Assembly: GCA_016872795.1 (NCBI GenBank)
Contig: VGYZ01000002.1
Location: forward strand, 43,627-107,626
Reading direction: 5' to 3'
Source of the DNA: Planctomycetota bacterium
Lineage (GTDB): Bacteria; Planctomycetota; UBA1135; GCA-002686595
Length of the DNA: 64,000 bases
Position 1 is the stretch's first letter. Each line of letters begins with the position of its first letter. The notes beneath the pieces are model-generated. The model did not search any database and was not told the origin of the DNA. It saw nothing but the letters and a program-made list of their open reading frames with translations. The translations under genes and the position numbers were made by a program. Of the stretch, positions 35,657 to 41,953 are shown piece by piece.

Positions 35657-36052
35657 ATGAGCGCGCCTCGCCCCCACCCGCACTTCGACGACCAGGGAAC
35701 CCTCGACTGGCACACGAACTGGAAGGAGGCGCAGGCGAGCGCCAAGGCTCAGGGCAAGCTCGTGTTCATCGAGTTCGGCCGCGAGGCCTGAGGCCAGTGC
35801 CGCGCCCTCGTGCAGGGCGCCGTCCCCCACCCCGAGATCGCCCCGCTGCTCCAACAACACTTCGTGGCCCTCGCGTCGGACTGCGACGAGGCGGAGCACG
35901 AAGTCGAGGTGCTCGCGGGAACGCTCGAAGACGCCTACATGTTGCCCTTCGTCTTGATTGCGGACGCCGACGGCAAATTCCTCGGCGGCAGCTCGGGCGC
36001 CGTGAACCCGCTGCACCTCAAGCGCACCCTCCAAAAGCTCGTCCAGCGATGA
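35657..36052 (+). CDS. Probable selenoprotein: thioredoxin-like protein with UGQC active site
   Basis: Reading through the TGA at 35789-35791 as selenocysteine gives one continuous 131-residue thioredoxin-fold protein. Residues 34-44 (KLVFIEFGREA) are the strand and loop that lead into the redox site, Sec45-Gly-Gln-Cys48 occupies the CxxC position, and RALVQGAVPHPEI, FVALASDC and YMLPFVLIADADGKFLGG (with the cis-proline region) complete the fold. Both halves are in the same frame, and neither makes sense alone: the first stops at the active site, the second lacks a start and begins at the active site. A hairpin fitting a bacterial SECIS lies at 35802-35820. Likely a thiol-disulfide reductase. 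There is no signal peptide, so it is cytoplasmic. The alternative is a TGC-to-TGA mutation or sequencing error. Confidence 0.8.
35802..35820 (+). promoter_or_regulatory. Candidate bacterial SECIS hairpin
   Basis: GCGCCCT (35802-35808) pairs perfectly with AGGGCGC (35814-35820) around the five-base loop CGTGC. The loop begins 17 bases after the TGA and has G then T as its second and third bases. Known bacterial SECIS elements are stems with an apical loop about 16-37 bases from the UGA and a G among the first loop bases, for SelB binding. Geometry and loop fit; binding is inferred. Confidence 0.65.
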
Positions 36053-36150
36053 GCGCTCCCCTCCAGAGGTCCGCGCGCACCCCGCTCGGCACGGGACGCT
36101 GCGATGTCGCGGCAGCGGCGGATGCCGGCTGCGGGAGACGCTGAGACACG

Positions 36151-38994
36151 ATGAACGCGCCGCGCCGCTCGCTGTGGGCCGCAGCCCTGCTGTTCGTGCT
36201 CTCGGGGCTCACCGGACTGGTGTACGAGACGGTGTGGTTCAAGCGCCTCGGTCATGCGTGGGGCAGCTCGTCGCTCGCGATGGCGAGCGTCGTCGCGACC
36301 TTCCTGTGCGGACTCGGGCTCGGCGCGTGGCTCGCGGGGCGCATCGCCCTTCGCTCGCGCCGCCCGCTCGCGCTCTACGGCTGGTGCGAGCTCGGCATCG
36401 CGGGGCTGGCGCTGCTCGTGCCCTTCGAGTTCGGCTGGCTGCTCGAGAGCGCAGCACCCTTGGCGTACGGGCTCTCCGACTCGCCGTTCTTGCTCGTCGC
36501 GCTGCGCTTCGCGCTCACGTTCCTCGTCATCGGGCCTCCCTGCGTGCTGATGGGAGCGACGCTGCCGCTGCTCACGCAGCAGTTCGCGGCGCAAGGCCTC
36601 TCGCTCGGTGCCTCCGCGGCCTGGCTCTACGCCTTCAACGCGCTCGGCGCGGCTGCGGGCGCGTGGCTGGCGGGCTTCTTCCTGCTCGAGCACTTCGGAC
36701 TCGGCTGGACCAACGCGCTGGCCGCAGCCACCAACACGGCGATCGGCGTCGCGGCGCTCGCGCTCGCGCGCAATGTGGAGGCATCCCGTTCGACGGATGT
36801 GGAGCCCGCGCCCGTCGCGGTCGAGGAGGTCTCTCCGCGCGCGCTGAACACGGCCGCGCTCGCGAGCGGCCTGGGATCGATCACGCTCCAGATGGTCTGG
36901 GCGCGCGAGCTCGCCTTGCTGCTCGGCGGCACGACCTACGCCTTCAGCGCGACGCTCTCGATCTTCATCCTCGGCATCGGCCTTGGAAGCCTGTGGTTCC
37001 GGCTCGGCTTCTCCGAGCGTTCGCGGCTCGAGAAGCTGGTGAGCCTCTCGGCGGCACTCGTGGTGCTCGCGACGCTCGGTGGCCTCGCGCTCGAGCCCCT
37101 TCTCGCGCGCGCCGTGGGCTACCTGCGGGATGGTCGCGCTGAGGGCACCTTCAACGCGCTGCTGTGCGCCTCGACCGCCGCCGTGCTGCAGCTGCTCCCG
37201 ACCATCGGCATGGGTCTCTTGTTCCCCGCGCTCGTGCAGCTCTCGCGGCAAGGCGCAGCGCGCGCGGGGCACGCCGTCGGCGCCCTGTACGCCTGGAACA
37301 CCGTCGGATCGATCGCGGGCGCAGCGTGCGCCGCGCTGCTGCTGCTCCCGGCGCTCGGCAGCTTCTGGACCGTGCGCGCGGCGCTGCTCGCCTATGCGTT
37401 GTTGCCGTTCGTGCTCTTCCGCGCGCGCGCGTTCGCCGTCGCGACCTCGATCCTGTGCGCGAGCCTCTTGTTCTCCGACTGGCGCAGGAGTGATCCGCTC
37501 GACACCAATGTCGGCAGTTACATGTACGGTCCGACGACGCCCGACGATGTGCGCGCCACGATGCGGCCAGTGTTCTTCGAGGAAGGCGCCAACTGCAATG
37601 TGCTCGTGCTGCAAGGCGAGAAGCTCGTGCTGGAGGGCGGCGCCAAGCCCGAGGAGTTCTTCAACCTGCGCTCGAATGGCAAGGTCGATGCCTCGACGGG
37701 CGAGGACATGCCGACCCAGCTTGGAATCACGTGGATTCCGCAGTTCCTGCGCCCTGCCGCGCGCAATGTGCTCGTGATCGGCATGGGCTCGGGCACGACA
37801 GCCGGCGCCTCGGCGCTCCTGCCCGGCACGCAGGTGACGGTGTGCGAGATCGAGCGCGGCGTGATCGAGTCGACGCGCTGGTTCGAGGGTGTCAACCACA
37901 AGCCACTCGAGCGCGACAATGTGCAGGTGGTCGTCGACGACGGCCGCAGTTTCCTGCAGGGTCACCCCGGCGGCTGGGACATCATCGTCAGCGAGCCGTC
38001 GAACCCGTGGATCGCCGGCATCGCGAACCTGTTCACCGAGGAGTACTACCGCACGGCGCAGCGCAAGCTGGCGCAGGGCGGCATGCTCGCGCAGTGGCTG
38101 CAGACCTACTCGTTCGACGCCGAGGACTATGCGCTGGTCGTGCGCACCGTGCAGCGCGTGTTCCCGCGCTGCGCGTTCCTGCGACTCGGCCACTACGACA
38201 CGCTGATCCTCGCCAGCGAAGCCGAGCTGTTTCCCGATGCGGCCGCGCTGGATCGCACCCAGCGCAAGGTCGACGGCCTGCCGGTCGTGCTCGCCGACCT
38301 CGAGCGCCACTTCGGCTCGCGCGATGTACGCTCGGTGATCTTGCAGCGCCTGTGGCTCGACGAGCACGGTCTCGCGCGCTTCACCGCCACGCTCGGCGGC
38401 AGCGCGATCAACACGGACCTCAACATGCGGCTCGAGTTCGCCGCTCCGCGCCGCCTGTTCTCCGAACTCACCGACCCGGCCGAACGCACCTTCCGGCTGC
38501 TGATGCAGTCGGCGGACAACACGCTCCACCCGACGCTCTTCGCGCGCTGGCGCTGCGGGCCTGAACAGCTCGCGGCGCTCAAGGAACTGAAGTCGAGCAT
38601 GCTGCGCGCGGAGGCCGTCGGGCCGGCAGCGGCGGTCGTGGCGCTCGGTCTCGCCTACGCGGATGACGATGGCGAGCTCGTCGCCGACCGGCTGCTGCTC
38701 GATGGCTCGATTCCGCCCGAGGAATTCCGCGAGCTGGTGACACGCCTCGCGAGCAGCGCTCCCATGGAAGCCCTGCGCCTCGGACACCAGCTCGGCGAGC
38801 TGGCCCAGCACAACGCGGCACGCATCGTGTTCGAAACGCTGACCGCGCGCTACCCCAACTCCGCGACCGCCTGGCACGCGCTCTCGCTGCAGCAGCGCGC
38901 GCTCGGCGATGCCGCCGCGGACGACTCGCTCGCGCGCGCGCGCGAGCTCGACCCTATCCACGACCGGCTGCTCGAACTGCCCGGTGATCGCTAG
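36151..38994 (+). CDS. Fused MFS-like membrane protein / spermidine synthase-like methyltransferase-fold protein
   Basis: The 947-residue protein joins a membrane half to a soluble half. Residues 1 to about 440 form a dozen or so hydrophobic helices (LTGLVYETVWFKRLGHAWGS at the start is the family hallmark). The following region is spermidine synthase-like: NVLVIGMGSGTTAGA is the nucleotide/aminopropyl-donor loop, VCEIERGVIE the acidic strand, DDGRSFL, and SEPSNPWIAGIANLFTEEYY is a near-universal signature of this fused class. The last 150 residues are helical with a TPR-like end. Polyamine synthesis has not been shown for such fusions. It follows the selenoprotein gene by 98 bases. Confidence 0.85.
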   Translation: MNAPRRSLWAAALLFVLSGLTGLVYETVWFKRLGHAWGSSSLAMASVVATFLCGLGLGAWLAGRIALRSRRPLALYGWCELGIAGLALLVPFEFGWLLESAAPLAYGLSDSPFLLVALRFALTFLVIGPPCVLMGATLPLLTQQFAAQGLSLGASAAWLYAFNALGAAAGAWLAGFFLLEHFGLGWTNALAAATNTAIGVAALALARNVEASRSTDVEPAPVAVEEVSPRALNTAALASGLGSITLQMVWARELALLLGGTTYAFSATLSIFILGIGLGSLWFRLGFSERSRLEKLVSLSAALVVLATLGGLALEPLLARAVGYLRDGRAEGTFNALLCASTAAVLQLLPTIGMGLLFPALVQLSRQGAARAGHAVGALYAWNTVGSIAGAACAALLLLPALGSFWTVRAALLAYALLPFVLFRARAFAVATSILCASLLFSDWRRSDPLDTNVGSYMYGPTTPDDVRATMRPVFFEEGANCNVLVLQGEKLVLEGGAKPEEFFNLRSNGKVDASTGEDMPTQLGITWIPQFLRPAARNVLVIGMGSGTTAGASALLPGTQVTVCEIERGVIESTRWFEGVNHKPLERDNVQVVVDDGRSFLQGHPGGWDIIVSEPSNPWIAGIANLFTEEYYRTAQRKLAQGGMLAQWLQTYSFDAEDYALVVRTVQRVFPRCAFLRLGHYDTLILASEAELFPDAAALDRTQRKVDGLPVVLADLERHFGSRDVRSVILQRLWLDEHGLARFTATLGGSAINTDLNMRLEFAAPRRLFSELTDPAERTFRLLMQSADNTLHPTLFARWRCGPEQLAALKELKSSMLRAEAVGPAAAVVALGLAYADDDGELVADRLLLDGSIPPEEFRELVTRLASSAPMEALRLGHQLGELAQHNAARIVFETLTARYPNSATAWHALSLQQRALGDAAADDSLARARELDPIHDRLLELPGDR

Positions 38995-39009
38995 CGCGTC
39001 ACGCTAGCG
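38989..39009. terminator. 8-bp hairpin holding the stop codons of both convergent genes
   Basis: CGCTAGCG at 38989-38996 and again at 39002-39009 can pair around loop CGTCA. The arm sequence is itself palindromic. The TAG of the plus-strand gene (38992-38994) is in one arm and the CTA (minus-strand TAG, 39004-39006) is in the other. It is probably a bidirectional terminator. Confidence 0.5.
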
Positions 39010-40323
39010 CTCGCGCGGCCGGCGCGCGTTCGAGAGCAAGGCCTCGAATTGTGCGAGCTCCGCGGGACTCGTGAGTTCCCGGCGCGCGCGACCGACGAGT
39101 TCTGCATGCAGGTCGGGCAGGTTCCCGTTTAGCGCAGCGACCGCGAGTGCCGCGAACGCTTCCGCGCGCCGATCGACGCCGAGCACGAGCGTGCCGAGCG
39201 CGCGCGCGTCGTCCGCCCGCCCCACGCTCGCGAGCGCCTCGACATACATCGTCGCGGACACGAGCGTCGCCGTGCGACGCACATGAAGCGGATCGAGGCC
39301 ATCCTTGCGCGCCGCTGATTCACCGCCGCCCTGCTTGGCGGCCTTCTCGGCGTCCGCCGCCGCCTTCGCCCACTCGGCCTCGAGAGCGCGGTAGCTGGCG
39401 TCGAACTCGCCGAGCAAGTTCGGCTTCCCGGCGAGGAACTCCTCGAAGCGGCGCTCGCGGAACAGATACTGCGACACGACCTCCGGGAAGCTCGCCACGA
39501 GCACGTCCGTCGGCACCTGCTCCTTCGCCTTCAGCGCGCGCCATGTCTCGAGCTGCTTTTGTGGCGTCATCAGCGCCGTGTTGAGCGCCGCGACATCGCG
39601 CGCGAGCTCGAGTCGATTGTCGCCCTCGCGCGGCTCGAGCAGAGAGGCCGTGAGCGCATCGCGTCGCATGACGAGTTCCTTGCGCACGGTCTTCAGGCGA
39701 TTCGCCATCTGCCCGAGCTTGTTGATCGTGACCTCGCGGCGCATTTGCGCGAACTCGGGCTCGTCGGCCCCGTGATCCCACGCCCAGAGGAAGTGCTCGA
39801 TCGCTCGGTCGTGCTGCAGGATGTCGATGTAGCAGTCGCCGAGCAGCGCGCGCGCCAGCGCGCTGTTGGGATTCGCCTTCACGCGCGCGCGCACCGGTGC
39901 CACGAAGTCAACATGCTTGAGCATGGGCTGCATCTGCGCCATCACGACGCGCGTCTCGAGCGCTCCGCTCCAGCGCTCGACCTCGGCGAGTCCCGATGTG
40001 CACAGCACGAGCGCGCCCGGCCCCTCGACTCCGAGGCTCGTTGCCGCCGAGCTCGCGCTGGCGAGGTCCAACCGCACCGCCACCGTGCGCGCCTCGAGCC
40101 AGCGCACGAACACGGGCTCCCGCAGCACCTGCGCGTCGAAGGCCCGCCCCGCTTCCGTGCGTGAATCGAAGCAGGCCACCACGAGCGCGCGCTTCTCGTC
40201 CCGCGCCGCCGCCTGCGCCGCTTCGATCGAGAGCGAGCGATAGCCGATGTCGGAGGGCTTCGGGGCGGGAGCGGGATGCTGGCCGAGCGCCAGCGCGAGG
40301 GCGAGGAGAGCGTGGTGGAGCAT
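39004..40323 (-). CDS. Exported thioredoxin-fold protein lacking the redox cysteines
   Basis: The 439-residue product starts with a short signal peptide (MLHHALLALALALG). Residues 35-120 look like a thioredoxin fold of the same subgroup as the selenoprotein 3 kb away: EKRALVVACFDSRTEAG, RAFDAQVLREPVFVRWLE, VAVRLDLA, GPGALVLC. However, the CxxC position reads TEAG, so it cannot be a thiol oxidoreductase. The remaining 300 residues are mostly helical with coiled-coil and TPR-like character (ALARALLGDCYIDILQHDRA). It is probably a binding or scaffold protein in the periplasm. Function unknown. Confidence 0.7.
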   Translation of the reverse strand: MLHHALLALALALGQHPAPAPKPSDIGYRSLSIEAAQAAARDEKRALVVACFDSRTEAGRAFDAQVLREPVFVRWLEARTVAVRLDLASASSAATSLGVEGPGALVLCTSGLAEVERWSGALETRVVMAQMQPMLKHVDFVAPVRARVKANPNSALARALLGDCYIDILQHDRAIEHFLWAWDHGADEPEFAQMRREVTINKLGQMANRLKTVRKELVMRRDALTASLLEPREGDNRLELARDVAALNTALMTPQKQLETWRALKAKEQVPTDVLVASFPEVVSQYLFRERRFEEFLAGKPNLLGEFDASYRALEAEWAKAAADAEKAAKQGGGESAARKDGLDPLHVRRTATLVSATMYVEALASVGRADDARALGTLVLGVDRRAEAFAALAVAALNGNLPDLHAELVGRARRELTSPAELAQFEALLSNARRPRER

Positions 40324-40495
40324 GTGTCCCTGCCAGTATCCCCCACTGACCACCCGCGTGGACAGCGCGCCATCCGCCACAGGCCCAGGCAGGGGCGCGG
40401 GCTGGCCCGTTGTCTATCGGCGGGGCGATGGCACGGCTTTCGCAGGGCTCGCCCATGCATCGCCCTTGCGCCAATGCCTTGGAAAGGAGTGCTCC

Positions 40496-40861
40496 ATGAA
40501 CAACCTCGCCCGTCGCGCCTTCGCTCTGGCCCTCGCCACCCTGACCCTGCTCCCCACGGCCAACGCGCTCGTGCGGCTCGAGCTGCGACCGTGCGCGCCG
40601 CGCAATGAGCCATTCCCCGTGCGCTGCGCGACGCGCGAGTGGGTTCCGGGGCACTACGAGACGATCCGCGAGCGCGTCTGGGTTCCGGGCGCCACGCGTG
40701 GGGAGTGGCGGACCGCTCGACAGGAATGGCGCGTCGACCGCTGCGGACGACTGCGGCTCGTGCTGGTCGAACCGGGCCGTTGGATCACGCTCACCGAGCC
40801 GGGGCGCTTCGAAACGCGCGAACGGCGCGAGTGGATCCCGGGGCACTGGCGCGTGCGCTAG
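40496..40861 (+). CDS. Small exported protein with W-[VI]-P-G repeats
   Basis: The 121-residue product has a signal peptide (MNNLARRAFALALATLTLLPTANA). The mature part repeats a short aromatic unit: EWVPGHYETIRERVWVPG, EWRTARQEWRV, PGRWITLTEPGRFETRERR and EWIPGHWRVR. Such W-x-P-G-H-[YW] repeats resemble short YXWGXW-type surface proteins of unknown function. GGAAAGGAG lies six bases before the ATG, one of the best ribosome-binding sites in the window, suggesting high expression. It is divergent from the thioredoxin-fold gene. Confidence 0.75.
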   Translation: MNNLARRAFALALATLTLLPTANALVRLELRPCAPRNEPFPVRCATREWVPGHYETIRERVWVPGATRGEWRTARQEWRVDRCGRLRLVLVEPGRWITLTEPGRFETRERREWIPGHWRVR

Positions 40862-40893
40862 CCGCGCTCGACGAAGGGGGAGCTTCAGCCCTT

Positions 40894-40959
40894 GTTCCCA
40901 CGGAACGCAGGACGAACTCAGGAGCAAAGAGTCCCCTGCGGCACGGTGCCTCAGGGGAC
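40894..40959. terminator. Two tandem stem-loops after the W-P-G repeat gene
   Basis: GTTCC (40894-40898) pairs with GGAAC (40902-40906). A larger hairpin follows: GTCCCCTG (40931-40938) pairs with CAGGGGAC (40952-40959), with an inner GGCA/TGCC stem around loop CGG after a single C-T mismatch. No T-tract follows. It could terminate the upstream gene or act as a leader structure for the permease at 41008. Confidence 0.5.
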
Positions 40960-41007
40960 CGATTCGCAAGCCGACGACGGAGCGTGCAACCGCCGCGCGG
41001 CTGTGGG

Positions 41008-41931
41008 ATGCTCGCGGCGTTGACGCCCGAGAACTCCGAGTCTCCCTCCAGCCTCACCGTGACCGGGCTCGTGGCCCTGCTGTGCGCGATCTGGGGCAGC
41101 ACATGGATCGTGATCCGTAGCGGGCTCGATGCGAAGCTGCCGCCCTTCACGAGCGCCGCCGCGCGCTTCGTGGTCGCCGCGCTCGCGATGACGCTCGTCA
41201 CGGCGCTGATGCGCAAACGCGAAGGCGGCGCAAATCCGGCCGTCTGGCTGTGGGTGACGCTCGGCACGCTCAACTTCTTCGGTTCCTACTCGATCGTCTA
41301 CTGGACGGAGACGCTCCTGCCCTCGGGTCTCGTCGCGCTCCTGTGGGGTGTGTTCCCGATGCTCTCTGCACTTTCGGGGCACTTCTTTCTCGTCGGCGAG
41401 CGCCTGCGCCTCCCGCACTGGATCGGCTTCGGATTCGGACTCGTGGGACTCGCGCTGCTGTTCCTCACCGATGTGGCGCGCTTCGGTCCCGAGGGTATTC
41501 CGGCCGCCGCAGTGCTGCTCCTCTCCCCCATCGTCTCCACGATCGGCAACACGGCCGCCAAGCACAGCGGTCAGGGCGTGAGCTCGCTCGCGCTCAACCG
41601 CAACGGCATGGCGCTCGGCGCCGTGCTGCTCTCAGCGCTCGCCTTCGCAACGGAAGACCCGCTGGCGGTCGAGTGGAACGCGCAGGCCGTATTCACCGTC
41701 GCCTACCTCGCGCTCGCCGGCACCGTGCTCACCTTCGGTCTCTACTACTGGCTGATGCGCCATGTCGCCGCCAACCGGCTCAGCCTGATCGCCTATGTGA
41801 CACCCGTGGTAGCGCTCGGACTCGGCTGGGCCTTCGGCGAGCCGATGACCGCGTGGACCGCAGGCGGCGCGGCGCTGATCGTCGGCAGCGTGGCACTGGT
41901 CGTGCGCGCGCCCAAGAGCGCCCAAGCGTAG
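41008..41931 (+). CDS. EamA-family (DMT superfamily) permease
   Basis: The 307-residue product has about ten membrane helices in two EamA repeats. The first holds LLCAIWGSTWIVIRSGL and the second AVFTVAYLALAGTVLTFGLYY then RLSLIAYVTPVVALGLGWAF. These exporters move amino acids, nucleotides or drugs; the substrate is unknown. The start ATG 41008 is preceded by a GC-rich leader with two hairpins. It converges with the GH38 gene. Confidence 0.87.
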   Translation: MLAALTPENSESPSSLTVTGLVALLCAIWGSTWIVIRSGLDAKLPPFTSAAARFVVAALAMTLVTALMRKREGGANPAVWLWVTLGTLNFFGSYSIVYWTETLLPSGLVALLWGVFPMLSALSGHFFLVGERLRLPHWIGFGFGLVGLALLFLTDVARFGPEGIPAAAVLLLSPIVSTIGNTAAKHSGQGVSSLALNRNGMALGAVLLSALAFATEDPLAVEWNAQAVFTVAYLALAGTVLTFGLYYWLMRHVAANRLSLIAYVTPVVALGLGWAFGEPMTAWTAGGAALIVGSVALVVRAPKSAQA

Positions 41932-41953
41932 TCACGAGCGCTCCGCTCCGGCG

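Noticed and set aside
35785..35795. TGA at 35789 as a true stop giving a 44-residue protein and a separate downstream gene
   Set aside because: The break falls inside the active-site loop of one fold and the downstream half has no start codon before its conserved sequence; selenocysteine explains both.
36049..36144. A 31-codon ORF overlapping the selenoprotein stop by ATGA
   Set aside because: The overlap looks like coupling, but the sequence has no motif and mixed third-position bias; too short to support.
35935..38961. A 1,008-codon open frame antisense to the spermidine synthase-like gene
   Set aside because: Same reasoning: the opposite strand encodes a complete two-domain protein, and the antisense product is low-complexity Arg/Glu/Ala with no motif.
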